Below are positions 1 to 5,814 of a stretch of 6,419 nt of DNA, piece by piece. The notes below the pieces were generated by a model that saw nothing but the letters and a program-made list of their open reading frames with translations, was not told the origin of the DNA and ran no database searches. Positions within the stretch are counted from its first letter, which is position 1; each line of letters opens with the position of its first letter. The position numbers and the translations under genes are program-made. Source of the stretch: AP-15 sp035509615 (GTDB taxonomy: Bacteria; Pseudomonadota; Alphaproteobacteria; ATCC43930; CGMCC-115725); contig DATJLK010000031.1 in assembly GCA_035509615.1 (NCBI GenBank), positions 1 to 6,419 of the forward strand. The letters are read 5' to 3'.

Positions 1-17
1 ACGATGCCGATCTTCAT
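1..17 (-). CDS. Start of a leftward gene, cut by window edge (unidentified)
   Basis: On the minus strand an ATG lies at 17-15 and reads M-K-I-G-I before the window ends. Seven bases upstream of it is an AAGG, a partial ribosome binding site. An N-terminus like this is common to several families, including flavin-dependent luciferase-like oxidoreductases and NAD-dependent dehydrogenases, so no function can be assigned. It lies downstream of, and in the same direction as, the MaoC gene, 118 bases from that gene's stop, and could belong to the same transcription unit. Only five codons are visible, so it may also be chance. Confidence 0.35.
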
Positions 18-135
18 TTGGTAACCTTCACGCCTCGTTAAGCTTGCGTCCGCCTCCCCGACCTCCCTCCCGTCCGCCGGAGAGGGAACGATGGCGAGCG
101 CCCCCTCGAACCTTCTTCGCCTGGCAGCGCCGGCC

Positions 136-699
136 CTAACCGTCAGCCGCCGACGGCGAAGCGGATGGGAGGGGCGGCCGGCAGCGCAGCAAATTCATCG
201 GTTTCAAAGTCATCACCACGTCCCCGCTTTGATTGAGGACTTCGATCAAAGTCCGGATCATGCCGCGATCGGGCTTGGAGCGCGAGCGCGTCGCCTCGAC
301 CACGCTCACCCGCAGGCGCAGTATGTCGCCGGGCCGCACCGGGCGGGTCCAGCGCAACTCGTCGATGCCCGGCGATGCGAGGCTCGCATGCCCAGGCAGA
401 AAGTTGTCGACAAAAAGCCGCATCATCAGCCCGGCCGTATGCCAGCCGCTGGCGATCAGCCCGTCAAACGGGCCGCGCGCTGCGGCCTCCGGATCGACAT
501 GCATCGGCTGCGGGTCGAAGCGTCGAGCAAAGTCGATGATCTCGGACGCGGTGACCTCGGCATGACCAAATTCGTAGACGGCACCCGGAATGAAATCCTC
601 GAACCACCGCTCCTGCAGCGGCTTGCCCCATCCTGACCCTCCGGCACCTGCGCGGGGACCGGGTGAGGATGGTGGCGTGGCAGAATTGGCGGCGCTCAC
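136..699 (-). CDS. MaoC family dehydratase (hot-dog fold)
   Basis: This 187-residue protein is a MaoC-like (R)-specific enoyl-CoA hydratase/dehydratase relative, expected to add or remove water on an acyl-CoA or similar thioester in the cytoplasm. The diagnostic stretch FDPQPMHVDPEAA (residues 61-73) holds the Asp62 and His67 pair that matches the family's catalytic Asp/His hydratase motif. It is followed by GLIASGWHTAGLMMR (80-94), the usual central helix region, and by ELRWTRPVRPGD (114-125), a conserved strand-turn. The first 25 or so residues are Pro/Gly/Ala/Ser-rich and not part of the fold. The start is a GTG at 699-697, chosen because GGAG lies five bases upstream and no in-frame ATG precedes the conserved core. 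Single-domain length is typical of the family. The substrate is unknown. It is divergent from the GMC oxidoreductase, so a shared regulatory spacer is possible. Confidence 0.88.
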   Translation of the reverse strand: MSAANSATPPSSPGPRAGAGGSGWGKPLQERWFEDFIPGAVYEFGHAEVTASEIIDFARRFDPQPMHVDPEAAARGPFDGLIASGWHTAGLMMRLFVDNFLPGHASLASPGIDELRWTRPVRPGDILRLRVSVVEATRSRSKPDRGMIRTLIEVLNQSGDVVMTLKPMNLLRCRPPLPSASPSAADG

Positions 700-732
700 A
701 GCGGCTCCATCGATTACGTCCCGAATTGCGAT

Positions 733-747
733 CCGGGGTTGACCCGG
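733..747. promoter_or_regulatory. Short palindrome overlapping a -35-like hexamer in the divergent spacer
   Basis: CCGGG (733-737) and CCCGG (743-747) form a perfect 5-base inverted repeat around GTTGA. The plus-strand hexamer TTGACC (739-744), a good -35 match, lies inside it. No convincing -10 follows: the best candidates at 762-769 (GATTACAT region) match the consensus in only about three of six positions. This could be the promoter with operator for the GMC gene, but short GC-rich palindromes are frequent in high-GC DNA. The rest of the 700-850 spacer shows nothing further apart from the ribosome binding site. Confidence 0.25.
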
Positions 748-840
748 CCGTCGGCGACTGGATTACATCAACACCGGATAAAAGTCGCGGCGCTCCTGTC
801 GTATGACGGGCCGGGCCTGCGCGGCCAACAGCACCCCGCG

Positions 841-850
841 AGGGAGGGAG
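841..850 (+). promoter_or_regulatory. Strong ribosome binding site deciding the GMC oxidoreductase start
   Basis: The purine-rich AGGGAGGGAG directly precedes the ATG at 851. An in-frame ATG at 803 would add 16 residues unlike any FAD-binding N-terminus and lacks such a site. The ATG at 851 gives a protein that opens straight into the Rossmann strand MEYDYIIVGGG. Confidence 0.75.
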
Positions 851-2566
851 ATGGAATACGATTACATCATCGTTGGTGGCGGATCGGCGGGCTCGGTCAT
901 GGCTCACCGGCTATCGGCCAAAAGCGGCAACAACGTGCTGCTGTGCGAGGCGGGTCAGGACACGCCGCACGGCCAGGTGCCGCCCGAAATCCTCGACAGC
1001 TATCCGGGTACCGCCTATTTCGATCCGCGCTTTCACTGGACCGAACTCAAAGTCCACACCGAAGTCATTTCGCACAACCGGCCGGAGGAGAACCGCCCGC
1101 CATTGCGCAAATACGAGCAAGCGCGGGTCATGGGCGGCGGCTCGTCGATCAACGGCCAACTCGCCAACCGCGGTGCCCCGACTGATTACGACGAGTGGGA
1201 GGCGCGGGGTGCGGCCGGCTGGAACTGGAAGGCGGTGCTGCCCTATTTCAAAAAAGTCGAGCGCGACATGGATTTTGACGGGCCGTGGCACGGGCGGGAC
1301 GGCCGCATTCCGGTGCGCCGCATCTTCCCCGATCTGTGGAACGGCCACGCCAAGGCGGTAGCAAAAGCATTTGAGGCCGCCGGGTTCGAATTCATCCTCG
1401 ATCAGAACGGCGAATACAAGGACGGCTATTTTCCGATCACGATCTCGAACCTCTATGACCGGCGGGTATCGGCGGCGATCGGCTATCTCGATCCGGGGAC
1501 CCGGATGCGCAAAAATCTGACGATCTCGCCCCTGACCCAGGTCACCCGGCTGATGTTCGAGGGCACCCGCTGCGTCGGCGTCAAGGCGCTGGTCGCCGGC
1601 AAGGAAACCGAATTCCGCGTCAACGAATCCCGGGGCGAAGTGATCGTGTCATCGGGGGCAATCCATTCGCCGACGCATCTGCTGCGCGCCGGCATCGGGC
1701 CCGCCGGACATCTGCGCGATCTCGGGATCGAGGTCGTGGCCCATGTGCCGGGGGTCGGGCAACGGCTGATGGACCACCCGTCGATCTCGGTCTCGTCGTT
1801 TATCAAGCCCGACGCGCGGCTCAACAACATGACCCGCCGGCATATCTTGTTGGCGTTGCGCTATTCGTCGGGGATCGGCGACGCCCCGGCGGGCGACATG
1901 TTCGTCGCGAGCGTCAGCAAATCGGCCTGGCATGCGGTCGGCGAGCAGATCGCGTCATTGCTGGCCGCGGTGTACAAGACGTTCTCGGAGACCGGTCAGG
2001 TCAGGCTCGCCTCGCGCGACTGGCGGGCCGAGCCGGTCGTCGAATTCAATCTGTTATCCGACCGGCGCGATCTCGAGCGGCTGATGGACGCATTCCGCCG
2101 GCTGGGCGCGATGCAGATCGGGGCGGCGCTGCAGGCGGCGACGAGCGACCCGTTTCCGGCGAGCTATACCGAAAAGGTGCGCAAGATCGGCGTCGTCAAT
2201 GCCCGCAACAAGCGCATCACCGATATCGTTGCCAAGCTGCTTGATGGCCCGGCCTGGCTGCGCCGGCTGATGATCGAGAAGGTCATCGTCGAAGGCTATC
2301 GCTTTGACCAGCTGATGCAGGATGACGACGCGCTCGAAGATTTCATCCGCAAAAGCACGATCGGCATCTGGCACGCGACCTGCACCTGCCGGATGGGTGC
2401 CGAGGACGACCCGATGGCGGTCACCGACAACGCCGGCCGGGTGCGCGGTGTCGCCGGTCTGCGCGTCGTCGACGCCTCGCTGTTTCCGTGCGTGCCGTGC
2501 GCCAACACCAATTTCCCGACCCTGATGACCGCCGAAAAGATCGCCGACGCGATGCTGTCTGCCTGA
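851..2566 (+). CDS. GMC family FAD-dependent oxidoreductase (choline/alcohol dehydrogenase-like)
   Basis: The 571-residue protein belongs to the glucose-methanol-choline oxidoreductases, flavoenzymes that oxidise an alcohol group with FAD. Residues 1-35 form the dinucleotide-binding beta-alpha-beta unit, with GGGSAG at 9-14 and the ribose-binding acid Glu33 in LLCEAG. ARVMGGGSSINGQ (91-103) is the first GMC signature region, where the flavin is contacted. Near the C-terminus, IWHATCTCRMG carries the active-site His508 and VPCANTNFPTLM carries Asn554, matching the catalytic His-Asn pair of the choline-type branch. In the usual HxxGTCRMG motif the Gly is replaced by Cys here. Length is normal and no signal peptide or membrane segment is seen, so a cytoplasmic soluble enzyme is likely. 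The substrate cannot be read from sequence; calling it BetA would be over-specific. It stands alone on its strand, divergent from the MaoC gene, and is followed by the AT-rich recombinase leader. Confidence 0.93.
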   Translation: MEYDYIIVGGGSAGSVMAHRLSAKSGNNVLLCEAGQDTPHGQVPPEILDSYPGTAYFDPRFHWTELKVHTEVISHNRPEENRPPLRKYEQARVMGGGSSINGQLANRGAPTDYDEWEARGAAGWNWKAVLPYFKKVERDMDFDGPWHGRDGRIPVRRIFPDLWNGHAKAVAKAFEAAGFEFILDQNGEYKDGYFPITISNLYDRRVSAAIGYLDPGTRMRKNLTISPLTQVTRLMFEGTRCVGVKALVAGKETEFRVNESRGEVIVSSGAIHSPTHLLRAGIGPAGHLRDLGIEVVAHVPGVGQRLMDHPSISVSSFIKPDARLNNMTRRHILLALRYSSGIGDAPAGDMFVASVSKSAWHAVGEQIASLLAAVYKTFSETGQVRLASRDWRAEPVVEFNLLSDRRDLERLMDAFRRLGAMQIGAALQAATSDPFPASYTEKVRKIGVVNARNKRITDIVAKLLDGPAWLRRLMIEKVIVEGYRFDQLMQDDDALEDFIRKSTIGIWHATCTCRMGAEDDPMAVTDNAGRVRGVAGLRVVDASLFPCVPCANTNFPTLMTAEKIADAMLSA

Positions 2567-2620
2567 CCGCGGATTACGCTCGGCGTGCAGCAGTCAAAAA
2601 ATATGCATCGCCTGAATCAC

Positions 2621-2646
2621 CTCTAAAAAAGGTTCGTTTTTGAGAG
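2621..2646. repeat. 26-base imperfect palindrome, candidate serine recombinase binding or crossover site
   Basis: The arms CTCTAAAAAA (2621-2630) and TTTTTGAGAG (2637-2646) pair with one mismatch around the centre GGTTCG. The total length of about 26 bases and the two inverted half-sites resemble a resolvase/invertase dimer site. It lies about 120 bases upstream of the first recombinase gene, where resolvases usually keep their res site. The stem is AT-rich and not followed by a U-tract on the GMC side, which makes a classic rho-independent terminator less likely, though that remains the main alternative. Recombinase binding is inferred from position and symmetry only. Confidence 0.45.
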
Positions 2647-2702
2647 AAACTGGCGAAATCGAAAAGTCAGTGTGAAAAGCGGGTTAAGCCTCTCTCAAAA
2701 CG
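2635..2702. repeat. Distant inverted repeat CGTTTT(T)GAGAGA / TCTCTCAAAACG in the recombinase leader
   Basis: CGTTTTTGAGAGA at 2635-2647 recurs in inverted orientation as TCTCTCAAAACG at 2691-2702, differing by one T in the T-run, with 43 bases between. Together with CTCTAAAAAA at 2621 there are three copies of a CTCT(A/C)AAAA motif in about 80 bases. GAAAAG also occurs twice, at 2661-2666 and 2674-2679. Multiple spaced copies of one motif upstream of a resolvase gene are what a multi-subsite res or a self-regulated operator would look like. The surrounding 2567-2761 spacer is visibly more AT-rich than the genes on either side and holds no gene that I can see. Confidence 0.5.
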
Positions 2703-2761
2703 CACTCTTGATTTCAGCCTCGCAAAAGGTCAGAGTGTCCGGTTGAGTTTCGATAGGAGCT

Positions 2762-3457
2762 ATGGCGACTAAACGGAGAAAGACCACCCGCGCGGCCGTG
2801 CGGGTAAAGCTACGGCGCCCTGCCGCGAAGAAGGTCACGCGAGCGCGATCATCGGATGCCGGCGACATTACGCCGAAAGCGATGCTGATCGGGTATGCGC
2901 GGGTTTCGACCGTCGACCAGAACCTTGCCTTGCAGCGTGATGCGCTGACCGACGCCGGGTGCCAAAAGATTTTCACCGAGCAGATGTCGGGTGCGGTTAC
3001 AGACCGCCCAGCTTTGCATGACGCGCTCGAATTCGCGCGCAGCGGTGACACGCTGATCGTTTGGAAGCTGGATAGGCTGGCGCGCTCGATGAAGCAGTTG
3101 ATCGAAACCGTCGAAAACCTGCGGGTACGCGGCATCGGGTTTCGCAGTCTGACCGAAGCCCTCGACACGACAACGGCACAGGGGCGGCTGGTGTTTCACA
3201 TGTTTGGGGCACTTGCAGAATTCGAGCGGAGTCTGATCCGGGAGCGCACACAGGCAGGCCTCGCCGCTGCTCGCCGCCTTGGCCGCACCGGAGGTCGGCC
3301 GGCAAAGCTGACCGAGGACGACCTTGACGCCGCGCGGGCCTTGCTCGCCAATCCCGATATCGGAGTGACGCAGATTGCGCATCGCCTTGGCGTGTCCCCG
3401 GCAACGCTTTATCGCTACCTCCCCGCCGCGCGTAGCGCGAATCTCCCGGGCGTATAA
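2762..3457 (+). CDS. Small serine recombinase (resolvase/DNA invertase family) with basic N-terminal extension
   Basis: This 231-residue protein is a site-specific serine recombinase of the Tn3-resolvase/Hin-Pin type, which cuts and rejoins DNA at paired sites through a covalent phosphoserine. The catalytic domain starts at IGYARVST (43-50), with nucleophile Ser49 and Arg46. KLDRLARS (102-109) supplies Asp104, Arg105 and Arg108. The long E-helix lies around 145-172 and ends in RTGGRPAKL. A C-terminal helix-turn-helix occupies roughly 201-220 (TQIAHRLGVSPATLYRYL). All key residues are present, so it should be active. Unusual are 40 Lys/Arg-rich residues before the normal start. AGGAG at 2755-2759 supports the ATG at 2762, although the 2-base spacing is short; the ATG at 2882 would give a standard length of 191 but has no clear ribosome binding site. 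The repeat-rich leader suggests autoregulation. Resolvase versus invertase cannot be decided here. Confidence 0.9.
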   Translation: MATKRRKTTRAAVRVKLRRPAAKKVTRARSSDAGDITPKAMLIGYARVSTVDQNLALQRDALTDAGCQKIFTEQMSGAVTDRPALHDALEFARSGDTLIVWKLDRLARSMKQLIETVENLRVRGIGFRSLTEALDTTTAQGRLVFHMFGALAEFERSLIRERTQAGLAAARRLGRTGGRPAKLTEDDLDAARALLANPDIGVTQIAHRLGVSPATLYRYLPAARSANLPGV

Positions 3458-4167
3458 GAAGCTGGGTTTTCACGACTTCGGCAGTCATCCTGATGAGCCA
3501 GTCTCTGCCCGATAACCGCCTCCGCAGTGGACCGCTGCTGGCGCTCGTCTCGGCATTCCTCTTTGGCGCAAGCGCTCCGATCGCAAAACTGCTCCTCGGC
3601 ATTGCTGATCCACTGATGTTGGCCGGGTTACTTTATCTCGGCTCTGGAACAGGCCTTGCGTTGGTTATGGCGGGTGGCCGCTCTCTTGGCCTCGGGCGAT
3701 CCGAGGCGCCGTTGCGTGGCCGAGATTTGCCCTGGCTTGCCGCGATCGTTCTGTTTGGCGGGGTTCTCGGGCCAGCGCTACTGATGTGGGGGTTGACGCT
3801 TACGCCTGCGGCGGCCGGCTCCTTGCTGCTCAATACCGAAGGCCTCGCCACAATGGCGATCGCCTGGCTTGTTTTTCGAGAAAATGTCGATCGCCGCATT
3901 TTCGCCGGCGCTATGGCTATCCTTGCCGGCGCGATCCTCCTCTCCTGGCCAGCCGCGGGCGCCGACTCGCGGCTCAATTGGGGCAGCGCGGTGATCGTCC
4001 TTGCCTGTGTATCCTGGGGCATCGACAACAATCTCACCCGCAAGCTCAGCGCTGCCGATCCTCTGCAGATCGCGATGATCAAGGGATTGGCCGCCGGCAC
4101 GGTCAATTTTGCGCTTGCGCTCGCTCGTGCTGCGCCGTTGCCGGGCCTCACAACGATTGCCGCCGCG

Positions 4168-4172
4168 GCCCG
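4168..4172 (+). other. Frameshift point in the EamA transporter
   Basis: Up to the GCC at 4168-4170 the first frame is sensible EamA sequence (TIAAAA). From the GCG at 4172 the second frame is sensible (AVGFLGYG). Neither frame makes sense on the other side. One surplus C within CCC (4169-4171), or loss of two bases, explains it. Confidence 0.75.
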
Positions 4173-4369
4173 CGGTCGGCTTCCTTGGCTACGGCGTCAG
4201 TTTGGCGCTCTTTGTGCTCGGGCTTCGCCACCTGGGAGCCGCGCGTACCGGCGCCTATTTTTCGACGGCTCCTTTTATTGGCGCTGTCCTTGCGCTCCCA
4301 TTGTTTGGCGAAATGCCAACCCCAGCGTTGATCGGCGCGGCATTGCTCATGGGGATTGGCGTCTATCTG

Positions 4370-4576
4370 CACCTGGCCGAAGCACACGAGCACGAGCACC
4401 TGCACGAGCCGCTCGAACACGAGCATCGGCACGTGCATGACATCCATCACCAGCACGATCACGCAACGAGCGATCCGGTCGGACAGCCCCATAGCCACTG
4501 GCACCGACACCCGCACCTTTCGCACAAGCACCCGCATTATCCGGACCTGCATCACCGTCACCGGCATGGGCACGCG
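4370..4576 (+). other. Histidine-rich C-terminal tail of the EamA transporter (26 His in 69 residues)
   Basis: After the last membrane helix the protein ends in alternating His with Glu, Arg or Asp (AHEHEHLHE, EHEHRHVHD, HSHWHRHPH, HHRHRHGH). Such tails bind Zn, Ni, Co or Cu in several transporter families, and here the tail would sit at the membrane surface, probably cytoplasmic. Codons alternate CAC and CAT, so this is not a simple DNA microsatellite. The tail lies in the second frame and is only made if the frameshift is absent or bypassed. Confidence 0.85.
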
Positions 4577-4577
4577 T

Positions 4578-4582
4578 GAGGG
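4578..4582 (+). promoter_or_regulatory. Ribosome binding site for the first chromate transporter gene
   Basis: GAGGG overlaps the TGA stop of the EamA gene and stands five bases from the ATG at 4588. This placement suggests translation is coupled to the upstream gene, so the upstream frameshift could reduce output of the pair. Confidence 0.6.
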
Positions 4583-4587
4583 CCTAA

Positions 4588-5166
4588 ATGGCTGAGATAG
4601 CGCAAGACCAGGAACTTGCGCCGGCAGCTTCCCTTACCGCTTTGTTCTCCGCGTTTCTTATCGTATCGCTTTGCGGTGTCGGCGGGGGCGGCGGAATTGT
4701 TTGGGCGCGACGCATTGCAGTCGAGAAACGCCGCTGGATCGGCGACCGGGAATTTGCCGACATCGTAAGTCTTTGCCAATTTATGCCCGGGCCGAACGTC
4801 GTCGGCATTGCCGTTTGCATTGGGGCGAGGATGCGCGGCGCGATCGGCACACTCGCCGCGCTTGGCGGCTTCCTCCTCATCCCGTGGATGATTGGCCTTT
4901 CCCTTGGTCTGCTATGCCTGAAATACGCACACCTGCCGGTTTTGCGGAACATCCTCGGCGGGATTGCAGCGACCGCCGCCGGTCTTCTGATTGCAACCGG
5001 CATTAGGCTCTTGATGCCGCATCGTCGCCGGCCGTCGGCCTTACTGTTTGCTGGGCTGGCGTTCACCCTCATCGCCTTTGCCAGACTGCCGCTTCTTGTC
5101 GTTTTGTTCAGCCTGGTGCCGCTCGGCATTGCCGTTGCCGGCATCGAAGCTGCGAGAGCACGATGA
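4588..5166 (+). CDS. Chromate transporter, N-terminal-half type (short ChrA)
   Basis: This 192-residue inner membrane protein is one half of a two-gene (short-chain) CHR transporter, a family that exports chromate, possibly in exchange with or as an analogue of sulfate. The family core is clear: a glycine-rich segment GVGGGGGIVWARR (30-42), then RRWIGDREFADIVSLCQFMPGPN (48-70) with the PGPN signature at 67-70, then a helix starting ARMRGAIGTLAALGGF (80-95). About five to six hydrophobic segments fill the rest, to about 186. The usual FGG at the start of the core reads VGG, and the glycine run looks one or two residues long compared with what I recall of relatives. The start is the ATG at 4588, with GAGGG at 4578-4582 five bases upstream, overlapping the stop of the preceding transporter gene. 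Its stop overlaps the next start by four bases, so the two halves are probably made together. Chromate specificity is a family-based inference. Confidence 0.88.
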   Translation: MAEIAQDQELAPAASLTALFSAFLIVSLCGVGGGGGIVWARRIAVEKRRWIGDREFADIVSLCQFMPGPNVVGIAVCIGARMRGAIGTLAALGGFLLIPWMIGLSLGLLCLKYAHLPVLRNILGGIAATAAGLLIATGIRLLMPHRRRPSALLFAGLAFTLIAFARLPLLVVLFSLVPLGIAVAGIEAARAR

Positions 5167-5696
5167 GCGACCCGTCCGCTCCGATCGCGCTAACCGCTCA
5201 TCTTGCACTGGTCTCGTCGATCAGTTTTGGCGGCTTTCCGACTGTTCTGCCGGACGTCCGTAACTTCGTCGTCAGCACCCATGCCTGGATGACCAACCGG
5301 GAATTCGCCGACCTTTTTGCGATCGCGCAGTCGATCCCCGGGCCGAACATGATCCTGATGATGAGTTTCGTCGGGTGGAAGGTCTGGGGGTTTCCGGGTG
5401 CCGTAGCGAGCGCATTTGCCACCTTGGGACCCCCCTGTACGATGTATTTCGGCGCTTATCGCATCTGGTATCGGTTCCGCGACACGTCGTGGCAGCGGAT
5501 CGTTCATCTCGGCCTGGTTCCCGTCGTCATGGGGCTGGTCATCGCCAGTGGCGTGGTGATGGCGCGTGCGGCGGACACTAGCTGGCGGGCCGTTGCCGTC
5601 ACGACCGCCGCGGCCGCAATCATGTTGGCGACGCGGCTCAATCCCATATGGTTGATCCTCGTTGGCGGTGCTCTTGGCGCCCTCGGCTTGCTTTGA
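5163..5696 (+). CDS. Chromate transporter, C-terminal-half type (short ChrA partner)
   Basis: This 177-residue membrane protein is the second half of the short ChrA pair, expected to assemble with the preceding protein in the inner membrane. It has the canonical family start SISFGGFPTVLPDVR (19-33), then WMTNREFADLFAIAQSIPGPN (42-62) with PGPN at 59-62, then a further GWKVWGFPGA turn (71-80), and hydrophobic segments around 83-100, 113-134, 142-156 and 160-177. Unlike its partner it keeps the standard FGG. The two halves are related, as expected from duplication, but clearly diverged. The ATG at 5163 overlaps the upstream stop as ATGA, which fits translational coupling. It is the last gene of the transport set; a 118-base spacer follows. 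No chrB-like regulator or chrF is seen in the window. Confidence 0.88.
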   Translation: MSDPSAPIALTAHLALVSSISFGGFPTVLPDVRNFVVSTHAWMTNREFADLFAIAQSIPGPNMILMMSFVGWKVWGFPGAVASAFATLGPPCTMYFGAYRIWYRFRDTSWQRIVHLGLVPVVMGLVIASGVVMARAADTSWRAVAVTTAAAAIMLATRLNPIWLILVGGALGALGLL

Positions 5697-5746
5697 TGCA
5701 GTCGTCGACAATCAGCTTTCGATCGCGCTGGCCATTCAAGACTTTC

Positions 5747-5789
5747 GCACCAAAATCAGAACCTTGAAACGATTGGCCTTTCTTGGTGC
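5747..5789. repeat. 7-base inverted repeat GCACCAA / TTGGTGC upstream of the second recombinase
   Basis: GCACCAA at 5747-5753 is repeated exactly in inverted orientation at 5783-5789, with 29 bases between. It lies 26 bases before the recombinase start and overlaps the likely promoter, so it may be a self-binding site, by analogy with resolvases that repress themselves at res. Seven bases in a 118-base spacer can arise by chance. The remainder of 5697-5814 holds no gene that I can see. Confidence 0.35.
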
Positions 5790-5794
5790 ATAAA
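5764..5794 (+). promoter_or_regulatory. Candidate promoter for the second recombinase
   Basis: TTGAAA at 5764-5769 is a good -35 hexamer, and CATAAA at 5789-5794 is a four-of-six -10 match, but the 19-base spacing is longer than ideal. The right arm of the inverted repeat touches the -10. Confidence 0.3.
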
Positions 5795-5814
5795 TCTGGC
5801 GCAGAACGGGAGGC

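Larger units (their letters stand above)
3493..4579 (+). pseudogene. EamA/DMT-family transporter with His-rich tail, broken by a +1 frameshift
   Basis: A drug/metabolite transporter superfamily protein (two EamA repeats, about ten membrane helices, inner membrane) spread over two frames. Frame one, from the ATG at 3493, encodes residues 1-226: first repeat about 14-152 (starting ALVSAFLFGASAPIAKLLLG), second beginning near 163. Around 4168-4172 homology moves to the other frame, continuing VGFLGYGVSLALFVLGLRHLG and on to the stop at 4577-4579. Skipping one C of the CCC at 4169-4171 joins the parts into a 361-residue protein of normal architecture. Without the shift, frame one runs to 4440 as unrelated Arg/Pro-rich sequence. 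The tail is strikingly His-rich (separate entry). The gene begins 35 bases after the recombinase and ends 8 bases before the chromate transporter gene, so co-transcription is likely. No strong ribosome binding site is visible. A sequencing error, a real mutation or, least likely, programmed frameshifting could explain the break. Substrate is unknown. Confidence 0.85.

Noticed and set aside
91..636. Plus-strand open frame of 181 codons opposite the MaoC gene
   Set aside because: It is an antisense shadow: its translation is Arg/His/Pro-rich with no family resemblance, while the minus strand encodes clear MaoC motifs.
696..710. Minus-strand mini-frame ATG-GAG-CCG-CTG-TGA overlapping the GTG start of the MaoC gene
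   Set aside because: Four codons overlapping as GTGA could hint at coupling, but its GAG also forms part of the ribosome binding site, and so short a frame is easily chance.
803..850. Upstream in-frame ATG giving a 16-residue longer GMC oxidoreductase
   Set aside because: The extra residues do not fit the family N-terminus, and the strong AGGGAGGGAG lies just before the ATG at 851.
2621..2646. Rho-independent terminator for the GMC oxidoreductase
   Set aside because: The hairpin stem is almost all A:T and lacks the GC-rich stem plus U-tract layout; kept only as an alternative to a recombinase site.
4168..4172. Programmed +1 ribosomal frameshifting
   Set aside because: No slow codon, stop codon or stimulatory ribosome binding site of known recoding signals is seen at the shift, so mutation or sequencing error is simpler.
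4172..4440. Continuation of the first transporter frame to a stop at 4440
   Set aside because: After about 4170 this frame yields Arg/Pro/Ala-rich non-membrane sequence, while the adjacent frame continues the EamA fold, so it is a frameshift artefact and not a real C-terminus.
4370..4576. DNA-level tandem repeat or CRISPR-like array in the CAC/CAT-rich stretch
   Set aside because: The periodicity comes from alternating His codons in an open frame; there are no uniform repeat and spacer units.
5190..5711. Minus-strand open frame of 173 codons opposite the second chromate transporter
   Set aside because: It is an antisense shadow; the plus strand has the clear FGG and PGPN family motifs and the ATGA-coupled start.
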